DNA from: Nesterenkonia salmonea
GTDB taxonomy: Bacteria > Actinomycetota > Actinomycetes > Actinomycetales > Micrococcaceae
DNA length: 41,838 bases
Assembly (NCBI RefSeq): GCF_005771525.1
Contig: NZ_VAVZ01000033.1
Span: forward strand, 1-41,838
Reading direction: 5' to 3'
Numbering within the stretch: position 1 is the first letter of the stretch; each line of letters opens with the position of its first letter. This document shows positions 23,676 through 31,532 of the stretch, piece after piece. The notes beneath the pieces were generated by a model, which worked only from the letters and a program-made list of their open reading frames with translations, was not told the DNA's origin and searched no databases. Made by a program: the position numbers and the translations under genes.

Positions 23676-26243
23676 TCAATTTTTGACTCGATCATGCTCC
23701 GGGTCGAAAGGCGCCGTCCGGCCCACTGCTAACACCTCGGCTGGAAGCAACGTCCCTAGGTACTCGACCTGCAGCCGGGTGCCGAGGACTGCCCGCTCCG
23801 GTGGCAGGTAGGCAAGCATGATGTAGCGACCCAACGACGGCGCCGGCCCTGCGCTAGTGACATAGCTGCGCCGCCCTCGGCCATCCACCAGGGGTGAGCC
23901 CTCGTCGTCTAAGACGGGCTCATTTCCGCTGGGGAACCGGGGTCCGGCAACCCCTCCCCCTCTGAGGGCCAAAGTGCACAGCACCGCTGCCGGCTCCTGG
24001 ACTCGTGCCGTCAAGTAGGCGTCCCTGCCCAGGAAGTCAGCGTCCTTAACCTTCGGAAGGGCAAGACCGGCTTCTACTGGGTCGCGATCCGGGGCGAGCT
24101 CAGCCCCGAAGAGCCTGTGCGCCTTCTCCAACCGTCCAGTTGTGCCGTACACCCCTGCCCCAGCAGCGATGAGCCCCTCCGGTCGGCCGGCTTCCCATAG
24201 GGCGTCCCACAGCGCCAGGCCGTGCTCCACCGGCAAGTGGATCTCCCATCCGAGATCACCCACATAGGAGATGCGAACCATCAGCGTGGGAATTCCAGCG
24301 AGCACTACGTCCCGGGCTGTGCCAAATCGGAAGCCTTCATGGGAAACGTCATCGTCGGTCAGTCTCTGCACAATACTGCGAGCCTGGGGCCCCCAGAGTC
24401 CTATCGCGCAGGTAGCCGAGGTCATGTCATGGATCACCACGCGACCCTCATCGAGTTCAGCCCCCAGATGGCGGCGGAACCAGGCGAGGTCGCGAGCGCC
24501 GTCGGCTGCTCCCGTGATGACCCGGAAATGCTGCTGTGCCAGCCGCACAATGGTCAGGTCGGAACGGAACCCGCCTCGGACATCAAGCAGCGGAGTGTAG
24601 ATGACCCGGCCCACAGCACGGTCCACATTGGCCATGGCCAGCCGCTGCACTCCGTCCAGGGCACCGGCGCCGTAGATGTCGATGACGGTGAATGAGCTGA
24701 GATCGAACATCGCAGCCCTTTCCCTCATGGCCAGATGCTCAGCTTCAATAATTGGTGACCACCAGCGGGAGTCCCACTCGTGGACCCGGTGATCGATGCG
24801 TCCTGCGTACTCAGCGATCAGGGGCGCGTTGGCCGCGTACCACTGAGGGCGTTCCCAACCGGAGACCTCGAAGTACTCCCCGCCGAGGGCATGCGTGCGT
24901 GGGTGGAACGGACTGGTGCGCATCGGGCGGCTACTGGTCCACTGCTCTCGCGGGTGCGCGATTCCATAGACTTTGGGGAAGCCCTCTGCCGCGCGGGCAC
25001 GGACATGGCGTCGCGTCCTCCCGTGTGGGGAGACGCGGGTGATGTCGGCACCGTGGATGTCCACCTCGGGGGCGCCGTCAGTCATCCATTCGGCCAGCGC
25101 GCGCCCCACGCCTGGTCCTTCCTTGATCCACACAGCGGCCGCCGACCACAGTCCCTGAACTTCTGCAGTTTCTCCCACCAGTGGAGCACCGTCGGCGGTC
25201 AGGGACAACAGTCCGTTGATCGCTTGGGTGACCTCGACGCCGTCGCGGCTGTGTTGACCGAGTAGTTCGGGGTAGAGCTGCCGGGCGTGGGCTAGCTGCG
25301 TCGCGAAGTCTTGCTCGGTGAAGGGCATCTGAGTCGGCGAGTTCTGGCCCGGGGCCCCCAGCGGGGGGATCTCAGTGGGCTCATGCAGGATCGGCCGGTG
25401 TGCGTATGAGCCCAGCTCCAAGTCGGGTCCCCGCTGGCGGGCATACATGCGGGCGTCCATATCGCGGACCAATGGCACCGAGATCCACTCCTCAGTGGCT
25501 GCGAGCTCAGGGATTGGGCCAAGGTCAAGCATCTGGTGGACGGCTGGCACCAATGGGATGTTCGCCCCTGCGAGGGCGGCAATCTGTGGGCTCCACACGC
25601 CGCAGGCAATAACGACGTATTCAGCCTCGACCCTGCCGCGGTCGGTTTCTACTGCACGGATTCGGCCCCTGAGGCCACCGTGCGGCTCGGCATCGACCTC
25701 AAGCCCAGTGACCTCGGTGCAGTCAGCGACCTGCAGGGCGCCTAAGCCCAGAGCCCGGGTTCTCATCAGTTCACCGGCACGCACAGCGTCGACGATCGCA
25801 CCGGTGGGGGTATGGAATCCGGCGAGCAGCAGATCCTCCCGGATCCAAGGCATGAGATTTTTCACCTGTGCCGGACTGATCACCTCGGCATCGATTCCCC
25901 AGGCGGTCGCCGAGGTCATTCGCCGGCGCAGCTCCTGGAGACGCTCCGGCGTGCGCGCAACCTCGATGCCACCGCATTGGGTCAGTACTCCGAGTGCGGT
26001 GTACTGGCGGATCGAGTCCAGAGTGAGTTCGGTGATCTCCTTGGAGTGGTCCACCGGGAAGACAAAGTTCGACGCGTGGTCGGTGGAGCCTCCGGGTTCA
26101 GGCAGAGGCCCCTTGTCGATCAACAGGATATCCCGCCACCCTAGTTCGGCTAGGTGACGGACAATAGAGCTGCCGACAATACCCGCCCCGATGACAACAA
26201 CGTGTGCCCGGTCAGGAAGATTTTCCATCGCTCTCACCACCAT
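23676..26243 (-). CDS. Dimethylglycine oxidase/dehydrogenase-like flavoprotein with folate domain
   Basis: The 855-residue product has the two-part layout of Arthrobacter dimethylglycine oxidase. The N-terminal half is a DAO-type FAD domain with VVVIGAGIVGSSIVRHLAEL and GGSTDHAS, whose His56 is the likely covalent FAD attachment site, then YVVIACGVWSPQIAAL. A GcvT-like THF domain follows with MFDLSSFTVIDIYG, VIHDMTSATCAIGLWGPQAR (Asp606 in the expected catalytic position) and ISYVGDLGWEIHLPVEHGLAL. Such enzymes oxidatively demethylate dimethylglycine or sarcosine and trap the formaldehyde unit as methylene-THF. The exact N-methyl substrate is not proven. ATG-26228 is an alternative start. It is a separate unit from the fhs operon, convergent with iclR. 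Confidence 0.82.
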   Translation of the reverse strand: MVVRAMENLPDRAHVVVIGAGIVGSSIVRHLAELGWRDILLIDKGPLPEPGGSTDHASNFVFPVDHSKEITELTLDSIRQYTALGVLTQCGGIEVARTPERLQELRRRMTSATAWGIDAEVISPAQVKNLMPWIREDLLLAGFHTPTGAIVDAVRAGELMRTRALGLGALQVADCTEVTGLEVDAEPHGGLRGRIRAVETDRGRVEAEYVVIACGVWSPQIAALAGANIPLVPAVHQMLDLGPIPELAATEEWISVPLVRDMDARMYARQRGPDLELGSYAHRPILHEPTEIPPLGAPGQNSPTQMPFTEQDFATQLAHARQLYPELLGQHSRDGVEVTQAINGLLSLTADGAPLVGETAEVQGLWSAAAVWIKEGPGVGRALAEWMTDGAPEVDIHGADITRVSPHGRTRRHVRARAAEGFPKVYGIAHPREQWTSSRPMRTSPFHPRTHALGGEYFEVSGWERPQWYAANAPLIAEYAGRIDHRVHEWDSRWWSPIIEAEHLAMRERAAMFDLSSFTVIDIYGAGALDGVQRLAMANVDRAVGRVIYTPLLDVRGGFRSDLTIVRLAQQHFRVITGAADGARDLAWFRRHLGAELDEGRVVIHDMTSATCAIGLWGPQARSIVQRLTDDDVSHEGFRFGTARDVVLAGIPTLMVRISYVGDLGWEIHLPVEHGLALWDALWEAGRPEGLIAAGAGVYGTTGRLEKAHRLFGAELAPDRDPVEAGLALPKVKDADFLGRDAYLTARVQEPAAVLCTLALRGGGVAGPRFPSGNEPVLDDEGSPLVDGRGRRSYVTSAGPAPSLGRYIMLAYLPPERAVLGTRLQVEYLGTLLPAEVLAVGRTAPFDPEHDRVKN

Positions 26244-26256
26244 TGCTGGGCGACCT

Positions 26257-26314
26257 TGATCCCTTGATCATATCCCAGCGGTCGGGCCGTGAACCATAGC
26301 CTGCTGGGTCAAGG
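26257..26314. other. Palindromes between murB and the DMGO-like gene
   Basis: TGATC-CCTT-GATCA (26257-26270) is a short perfect inverted repeat 14-27 bp upstream of the flavoprotein start and could be an operator. Overlapping it, CCTTGA and CCCAGC pair with GCTGGG-TCAAGG (26303-26314) in a larger bulged hairpin that could terminate murB on the minus strand. Both are visual calls. Confidence 0.3.
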
Positions 26315-26326
26315 GCCTCAAGAGAG

Positions 26327-27484
26327 TCAGAGTTCGCAGCCGATCAGCACAGGCTCGGGGTGCAGGGTGATGCCGAAGGTTTGCTGCACCTGGTCTCGCG
26401 CGGCACGGGCCACCGTAAGCAGGTCCTCAGTGGAGGCGTTTCCGCGGTTGGTGACCGCCAGGGTGTGCTTTGTGGACAACGCTGCTCGCCCCTCCGCAAG
26501 ACCGGTCCCATCTGCACCACGGCCCAGTTCCGGCCCATCAGAGAGGCCGAATCCCTTTCCGCAGCCAGCCTGGTCAATGAGCCAGGCGGCCGAGAGTTTG
26601 ACCAAGGCCTGACCATCCCCGCTGTAGCCGGCAGAAAACCGGGGAGTGCGTTCTGGCAGCTCAGACAGGCGCGAGGCCGCGATGATGGGGTTGGTGAAGA
26701 AGCTCCCGGTGGACCATGTGTCATGGTCGGCTGCGTTGAGCACCATCCCTTTGCTTCCCCGGAGCTCCAGGACTTTGTGCCGCACATAGGGCAGAGGGGC
26801 ACGACGGGCCGATTCTTCGGCAGTGTGATCCAGTCCCAGTGCATGCGCAAGCTCCGCATAGCGGACCGGTCCGGAGAGCGGTGGACCAGCTTGGTGGGTC
26901 AATCGGAACGTCACAGACAGAACCACGTATCGAGGCGAACCTGAGATGGTGGTGCGCTTGAGCAGTGAGTCGCGGTACCCGAACTCAAGGTCCTTGTCCC
27001 TCAGCATCAGGATGTCTCCGGCGGACCGGTCCCAGACCCGCACTTCCACGATGGTCTGTGAAACATCGGCCCCATAGGCACCCACATTCTGCACCGGAAC
27101 TGCGCCCGTGGCACCAGGGATCCCAGAGAGGGTCTCTAACCCACGCAGCCCACGCTCCACCGTCCACGCCACCACGGCGTCCCAGTCATGGCCTGCGGCA
27201 ACACTGACATCGACGGCGTCGTCACCTACAGGTTCTGCGGTGAGCCCGGTAAATGCGAGCTGAAGAACTGTCCCAGGAAATCCGTGGTCGCTGACCAGAA
27301 GGTTGGACCCGCCTCCGAGGACGAGGAGTGAATCCTGCCCGGCAGTCCGGACCGCTTCGTCCGGAAGCGGATGTGACTGGAGGACATCGATGGCCTGGGC
27401 TTCGCTCCGGGCCACGATCCACTGACCTGCTGGACCACCCACCCGTGCTGTGGTGTGGTCGGCGAAAATCTGCGCTGTGCTCAC
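26327..27484 (-). CDS. murB: UDP-N-acetylenolpyruvoylglucosamine reductase
   Basis: MurB reduces UDP-GlcNAc-enolpyruvate to UDP-MurNAc in peptidoglycan synthesis, using FAD and NADPH. The product (385 residues) has the FAD-binding LLVLGGGSNLLVSD, GLRGLETLSGIPGATGAVPVQNVGAYG, FGYRDSLLK, and the active-site STGSFFTNPI, where Ser is the proton donor. The C-terminal acid lies in LHPEPVLIG. GTG codons stand at 27487 and 27484; I chose 27484 because a TAGGCT hexamer lies six bases before it. In relatives murB usually follows the paired maoC/hadAB genes; here about 6 kb of transporter genes separates them. Confidence 0.94.
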   Translation of the reverse strand: MSTAQIFADHTTARVGGPAGQWIVARSEAQAIDVLQSHPLPDEAVRTAGQDSLLVLGGGSNLLVSDHGFPGTVLQLAFTGLTAEPVGDDAVDVSVAAGHDWDAVVAWTVERGLRGLETLSGIPGATGAVPVQNVGAYGADVSQTIVEVRVWDRSAGDILMLRDKDLEFGYRDSLLKRTTISGSPRYVVLSVTFRLTHQAGPPLSGPVRYAELAHALGLDHTAEESARRAPLPYVRHKVLELRGSKGMVLNAADHDTWSTGSFFTNPIIAASRLSELPERTPRFSAGYSGDGQALVKLSAAWLIDQAGCGKGFGLSDGPELGRGADGTGLAEGRAALSTKHTLAVTNRGNASTEDLLTVARAARDQVQQTFGITLHPEPVLIGCEL

Positions 27485-27490
27485 CACCCA

Positions 27491-27496
27491 AGCCTA
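27491..27496 (-). promoter_or_regulatory. Leaderless -10 (TAGGCT) of murB
   Basis: On the minus strand TAGGCT ends six bases before GTG-27484. It is identical to the hexamers before mshD and asd. Confidence 0.5.
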
Positions 27497-27526
27497 ACTG
27501 TGGAATGCCCTGCAGCTGGACGTACA

Positions 27527-27562
27527 GGAGGCCCGGCAGCTGCACCGTGCTGCCGGGCCTCC
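27527..27562 (-). terminator. Strong hairpin after the metQNI operon
   Basis: GGAGGCCCGGCAGC (27527-27540) and GCTGCCGGGCCTCC (27549-27562) form a perfect 14-bp GC-rich stem with an 8-base loop. It lies 50 bp past the metI stop on the minus strand and upstream of murB. There is no U-tract, as expected for many actinobacterial terminators. Confidence 0.8.
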
Positions 27563-27611
27563 ACCCATCCACCCCTCGGGACATGCCCAGTGATCACCGA
27601 GGGGCAGGTAT

Positions 27612-28289
27612 TTAGCGCCGCAGGACCTTTCGTGCGGCAAGGTTGCCGAGGATCTGCAACAGATGCACCATGACGATCACTGCGGCCACAGCCAGCCAGG
27701 TCACTTCCGGACGGAACCGCTGGTAGCCCTCCACGATCGCGAAGTTGCCCAGTCCACCTCCGCCGACGATCCCAGCCAGGGCGGACATATCGATCATGGC
27801 GATGATCACGAAGGTGAAGCCGAGGATCAACGGCCCGAAAGCTTCCGGCAAAATGACCGTGAAGATAATCCGAGTCCGTGAAGCACCCATGGCACGTGCT
27901 GCTTCTATCACTCCGGGGTCAATGGTGACCAAGTTCTGCTCCACGATCCGCGCAATACCGAAGCTGGAGGCCCACACCATGGCGTGGATCACTGCAGTAT
28001 TTCCGATACCGGTCCCGAGCATGCTGATGGTCACCGGTTGCAGGGCGGCAATGAGGATGATGAACGGTATCGGGCGGATGGTGTTGACCAGGAAGTTCAC
28101 CGTCCAAAACACTGGGGCGTTTGCCAATAGACCGCCGGCCCGTGTGGTGTAGAGCAGCAGACCCAGCGTCAAGCCGATCCAAGCAGAAATTGCGAAGGCG
28201 AAGACGACCATCTGGATGGTCTCACCGAGTGCGTCAAACAGCTCAGGACCGTAGTAGTCCCAGTCGAGGTTCCGGTATGTATCAATCAT
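27612..28289 (-). CDS. metI: Methionine ABC transporter permease
   Basis: MetI forms the membrane channel of the methionine importer. The 225-residue product has five or more membrane segments and the MetI hallmark VNTIRPIPFIILIAALQPVT. It also has GTAVIHAMVWAS-like (here GNTAVIHAMVWAS), the EAA coupling loop EAARAMGASRTRIIF, and the C-terminal ALAGIVGGGGLGNFAIVEGY with RFRPEV. Its start overlaps the metN stop by 4 bp, giving translational coupling. It is last in the metQ-metN-metI order and is followed by a strong hairpin. Confidence 0.94.
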   Translation of the reverse strand: MIDTYRNLDWDYYGPELFDALGETIQMVVFAFAISAWIGLTLGLLLYTTRAGGLLANAPVFWTVNFLVNTIRPIPFIILIAALQPVTISMLGTGIGNTAVIHAMVWASSFGIARIVEQNLVTIDPGVIEAARAMGASRTRIIFTVILPEAFGPLILGFTFVIIAMIDMSALAGIVGGGGLGNFAIVEGYQRFRPEVTWLAVAAVIVMVHLLQILGNLAARKVLRR

Positions 28290-29365
28290 CGCGGCACCTC
28301 TTCCCCGTCTCTGACCTCTTGGACTGGAGTGGCAGCTTTCATCGTCTCCACGAATCTCTGCACTGCGTGGTGCTCTCCCTCCAGGGCGAGAGTGAGCAGC
28401 CCGAAGCTCGCGTTCTTGGTGGTGTTCATGCCGCCGTGGACGATTTCGAATGCGACGCCGTGTTCTGCTGCTCGACCCAGCACGCTGCCTACCGCTGACG
28501 AGTCTTTCAGTGAGACCGTGACGAGCCTGCCTGTGGTGTGCTGACGAATCCGGCCGATGTCCTCCGGCGTCGGCCTATCCTTCAGCGCCGAACCGACAAA
28601 GGTGACCTCGCCGTCGTCGCGGGGGTTGGAGAAAATGTCGTATACCCGGCCTTCTTCGATGATCTTCCCTTTGTCCATGACAGCCACCCGGTCTGCAATA
28701 GACCGGATGACTTCCATCTCATGGGTAATGGCCACGATGGTGATACCAAGTTCCTCATTGGCTCTGCGCAGCAGTCGCAACACCTCCCCTGTGGTGGAGG
28801 GGTCCAGTGCTGAGGTGGACTCATCAGCGAGAAGAACGTCCGGTTTGACCGCCAAGGCGCGGGCGATGCCGACCCTCTGCTTCTGACCACCGGAGAGCTG
28901 CTCGGGGAAAGCCTTGGCCTTATCTGCCAATCCGACGAATTCCAGCAGTTCGTGGACTCTGCGCTCACGATCGGCTTTCCCCCAGCCCGCCACTCGCAGC
29001 GGGTAGGCGACGTTGCCAGCCACGTTGCGTGACTGAAACAGGTTGAACTGCTGAAAGACCATTCCGATGCGTGACCTCACATGGCGCAGCTTAGACTCGG
29101 AGAGGCCCGACACCTCATGGCCGAGCACGGTGATGATGCCGGAGGTTGGCCGTTCAAGTCCGTTGATCAGGCGAATCAGAGTGGATTTTCCGGCCCCCGA
29201 GAAGCCGATGACTCCGTAGACCTCCCCCTTGTCGACAGTGAAGGAGACATCATCTACGGCGGTGACCGCGGATCCCCTTCCACTGCTGAATCTGCGCGTC
29301 ACATGGCGGAACTCAATGAGTGGGTCTCCGCCGGCGCGAGCATCAGTGGTGCCGTCTGTGCTCAC
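28286..29365 (-). CDS. metN: Methionine ABC transporter ATP-binding protein
   Basis: MetN powers D/L-methionine uptake. The 359-residue product has Walker A GFSGAGKST, the Q-loop [10 protein letters not shown], signature LSGGQKQRVGIARAL and Walker B VLLADESTSALDP with H-loop VAITHEM. A C-terminal NIL/ACT-like domain of about 75 residues (RLVTVSLKDSSAVG to LLTLALEGEHHAVQRFVE) in MetN homologues binds methionine and inhibits transport when it is abundant. The start is GTG at 29365, with AAAGGAAAG just upstream. It is 60 bp from the metQ stop and overlaps metI. Confidence 0.95.
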   Translation of the reverse strand: MSTDGTTDARAGGDPLIEFRHVTRRFSSGRGSAVTAVDDVSFTVDKGEVYGVIGFSGAGKSTLIRLINGLERPTSGIITVLGHEVSGLSESKLRHVRSRIGMVFQQFNLFQSRNVAGNVAYPLRVAGWGKADRERRVHELLEFVGLADKAKAFPEQLSGGQKQRVGIARALAVKPDVLLADESTSALDPSTTGEVLRLLRRANEELGITIVAITHEMEVIRSIADRVAVMDKGKIIEEGRVYDIFSNPRDDGEVTFVGSALKDRPTPEDIGRIRQHTTGRLVTVSLKDSSAVGSVLGRAAEHGVAFEIVHGGMNTTKNASFGLLTLALEGEHHAVQRFVETMKAATPVQEVRDGEEVPR

Positions 29366-29425
29366 TTCTTTCCTTTCCTTGGTGCCGGTGTGATGGGCTG
29401 AGATGGGCAGTCCCAGTCCGTGGTC

Positions 29426-30319
29426 TTAGTCCTCGTTGCTCAACGCTTCTTCATAGTCCGTGAGTGCTTCACGCAGCTCTTCTGCGGTGACATCATCCAC
29501 GGGAACGGATGTTCCGTTGGAGCGCTCGTCCATGATGTCGAGGACGCGTTCGTCGTGGTAGAGGGATGCGATCTCTTGGAGAGCTTCATTGTCAACGTCT
29601 GCTTCGCGGACTGCGAAGGTGTTGATATACGGGAATGCGGCCGGGTCGGAAGCGTCATCGGAAAAGATGCCGTCGTTGAGCGGGTCGAGATCAGCGTCTT
29701 GGGCGAAGTTGTTGTTGATGACCGAACCCTCGACTGACTGCAGAGCGTTGACGGTCTGCGCCGCGTCCACCGGCTGCACCTCCACGGTGGAGGCTTCCTC
29801 GTCTATGTGCCTCGGCTCAGGCTGAGACGTCTCCTCGGACAGTTCGAGTAGGTCAGCGGCGACGAGGACGTTGATGGCACGCCCTTGGTTCACCGCGTCG
29901 TTGGGAATCGCAATGGTGTCGCCCTGCTCGAACTCACTCACATCGCTGTATTCGTTGGAGTAGAGAGTCAGGGGAACAATCTCAGTGGGCCCGATCGGCA
30001 ACAGGTTGTCGCCCGTGCCTGTGTTGTGCTCAGCGAGGTAGGCAATGTGCTGGAACCAGTTGGCATCCAGGTCTCCAGCAGCCAACGCGGGATTAACTTC
30101 CGGGTAGGTGGAGAAGTTGACGAGCTCGATCTCGTAGCCGTACTCCTCCTCAGCGATTCTTGCCAATTCCCGGTGTGCCTCATGCTCGTTGGCGACACCG
30201 ATGGTGAAGGAGGTCTGATCTTCTGGGATGGCGTCACCGCCTTCTTCCTGACCGCATGCGGTGAGGCTGAATGCCAGGGCGGCGATCAATGCCGTTGATG
30301 TGGTGATGCGAGTAATCAT
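29426..30319 (-). CDS. metQ: Methionine-binding lipoprotein
   Basis: MetQ delivers methionine to MetNI from the outer face of the membrane. The 297-residue product has a lipoprotein signal peptide (ITTSTALIAALAFSLTACG, lipid-modified Cys22), then the NlpA/MetQ features VANEHEAHRELARI, LVNFSTYPEVNPALAAGDLD, ANWFQHIAYL, AIPNDAVNQGRAINVL and VINNNFAQDADL. It is unusually acidic, with few lysines and arginines. The open frame extends eight codons upstream, but ATG-30319 has an AAGGAG site at proper spacing and starts the signal peptide. First gene of the operon; a structured non-coding region lies upstream. Confidence 0.94.
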   Translation of the reverse strand: MITRITTSTALIAALAFSLTACGQEEGGDAIPEDQTSFTIGVANEHEAHRELARIAEEEYGYEIELVNFSTYPEVNPALAAGDLDANWFQHIAYLAEHNTGTGDNLLPIGPTEIVPLTLYSNEYSDVSEFEQGDTIAIPNDAVNQGRAINVLVAADLLELSEETSQPEPRHIDEEASTVEVQPVDAAQTVNALQSVEGSVINNNFAQDADLDPLNDGIFSDDASDPAAFPYINTFAVREADVDNEALQEIASLYHDERVLDIMDERSNGTSVPVDDVTAEELREALTDYEEALSNED

Positions 30320-30388
30320 GGGGGTGTCTCCTTGTGTGGGCATGCAGATCGGCAGGCATGGGTCGCCGGCCGCTCACGTGAATGAGAG

Positions 30389-30414
30389 TGTGGGGAAATC
30401 TTGCCCTCCCCACA
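30389..30414 (-). terminator. Attenuator-like hairpin in the metQ leader
   Basis: TGTGGGGA (30389-30396) and TCCCCACA (30407-30414) form a perfect 8-bp stem with a 10-base loop, about 70 bp upstream of the metQ start and six bases past a short frame's stop codon. It has no U-tract. It may be part of a leader control element rather than a simple terminator. Confidence 0.4.
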
Positions 30415-30533
30415 AGGGCTTAGTGGGTCAGCACCAGTGAAGTGTGACCTGGGGGCTCGTTGACGAACACATTCGTCGCATCGTAAGAAGTCATCCTCTA
30501 AGTACTGCTCTTGCCCGCCCCGGGCAGTGACGC

Positions 30534-30647
30534 CTAGAGGCGCCAGAAGCGGGCCGCATCTGAATCCAGACCACCCGTGAACATGGGGTTGGTGTGCGGC
30601 TCGAAGTGGATCGTGCCAGCCGCAACTCGTGATGCAGTTGCCAGCAT
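30534..30647 (-). CDS. Possible 37-residue small ORF in the metQ leader
   Basis: The frame starts ATG-30647 and ends TAG, with C-terminal sequence NPMFTGGLDSDAARFWRL. The second half has GC-rich third positions, as in real genes here, but the Shine-Dalgarno is poor and the start codon lies inside the CCAGCATA stem. I do not recognise a family. It could be a small protein, a gene remnant or chance. Confidence 0.25.
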   Translation of the reverse strand: MLATASRVAAGTIHFEPHTNPMFTGGLDSDAARFWRL

Positions 30648-30723
30648 AGCGCCGGACCCCGTATATGCTGGTGAACACGCGTCATAAAGTGACACATATG
30701 TTCATGCTGTGGTTCTCCTGAGT

Positions 30724-30745
30724 GGCCCCATGTGGCACTGGGGGC
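30724..30745 (-). terminator. Weak hairpin after the amino-acid ABC ATPase gene
   Basis: CCCCA (30726-30730) pairs with TGGGG (30739-30743), extended by a bulged G-C pair, immediately past the stop codon at 30747 on the minus strand. The stem is short and lacks a U-tract, so readthrough into the metQ leader is possible. Confidence 0.3.
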
Positions 30746-30746
30746 G

Positions 30747-31532
30747 CTACTCGCCTAAGGGGTTGAGCACCCGACGCAGGAAGTCCTGCGTCCGGGGCTG
30801 AGTCGGCGCACCAATAACCTGCTTCGCAGTCCCCTCTTCCACCACCACACCCTTGTCGAGGAACACCACTCGGTCCGCCACTTCCCGAGCGAAGCCCATC
30901 TCGTGGGTGACAACGATCATGGTCATGCCGGCTCGGGCCAGGTCCCGCATGATGGCGAGAACTTCGCCGACAGTCTCTGGGTCCAAGGCAGACGTGGGCT
31001 CATCGAAGAGCATCAGACTTGGCTTCATCGTCAGCGCGCGGGCAATCGCCACGCGTTGCTGCTGGCCGCCCGAGAGCTGTGCTGGGCGCCGATCAGCGAG
31101 GTGCTTCAGACCCACCAGGTCCAGTTGATGCAGCGCTTCCCGCTCAGCTTCATCCCGTGATTGCTTGAGCACTCGGCGCGGGGTGATTGTGCAGTTTTCC
31201 AGGACACTGAGGTGTGGGAAGAGGTTGAACTGTTGGAACACCATGCCGATCTGCCGCCGCATGGCATCTAAGTTCACATCCAGATCTGTTGCCTCGAAGT
31301 CACCGACTGTGATGCGACCGGCATCCGGATCCTCTAGACGGTTCACGCAGCGCAGCAGCGTGGACTTGCCGGATCCGGATGCTCCGATAAGGCACACCAC
31401 TTGCCCAGGGCTGACAGTCATGTCGATGCCCTTAAGCACTTCAACGTCCCCGAAGGATTTATGCAAGTCATCAATCACCACGCCGGCGGGGTCACTGATT
31501 ACCTGTTCTGGGGTTCCTACCAATTCGCTCAT
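30747..31532 (-). CDS. Polar amino-acid ABC transporter ATP-binding protein
   Basis: This is a GlnQ/HisP-type ATPase of the polar amino-acid uptake family. The 261-residue product has Walker [10 protein letters not shown], the Q-loop [18 protein letters not shown], signature [15 protein letters not shown], Walker [14 protein letters not shown], and the H-loop [18 protein letters not shown]. Its ATG overlaps the permease stop by 4 bp. Together with the upstream permease and binding protein it makes a complete importer. The substrate (glutamine, glutamate, cystine or similar) is not decided by the ATPase. Confidence 0.93.
   Translation of the reverse strand: MSELVGTPEQVISDPAGVVIDDLHKSFGDVEVLKGIDMTVSPGQVVCLIGASGSGKSTLLRCVNRLEDPDAGRITVGDFEATDLDVNLDAMRRQIGMVFQQFNLFPHLSVLENCTITPRRVLKQSRDEAEREALHQLDLVGLKHLADRRPAQLSGGQQQRVAIARALTMKPSLMLFDEPTSALDPETVGEVLAIMRDLARAGMTMIVVTHEMGFAREVADRVVFLDKGVVVEEGTAKQVIGAPTQPRTQDFLRRVLNPLGE

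Larger units (their letters stand above)
30320..30746 (-). promoter_or_regulatory. 427-bp structured leader region upstream of metQ
   Basis: No large gene fits here. On the minus strand the region shows, in order, a 7-codon frame with an ideal AGGAG site (30682-30705), a perfect stem TATGCTGG/CCAGCATA (30641-30648 with 30664-30671), a 37-codon frame (30534-30647), a CCTCTA/TAGAGG closed structure near 30494-30539, a 24-codon frame (30420-30494), and a TGTGGGGA/TCCCCACA hairpin (30389-30396 with 30407-30414), then the metQ Shine-Dalgarno. This resembles an attenuator or riboswitch-type leader. I could not match it to the known SAM classes I remember. Confidence 0.45.

Noticed and set aside
23633-23690. 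Terminator between iclR and the DMGO-like gene
   Set aside because: GTCAA-TTT-TTGAC at 23675-23687 is a small inverted repeat, but it overlaps the coding end and the stem is too weak.
30682-30705. Seven-codon cysteine attenuation peptide
   Set aside because: It has an ideal AGGAG site but only one Cys codon and no tandem-Cys pattern like known actinobacterial leaders. It is mentioned only within the leader feature.
30320-30746. Standard SAM-I or SAM-IV riboswitch upstream of metQ
   Set aside because: I looked for the conserved core sequences on the minus strand and did not find them, so no riboswitch class is claimed.
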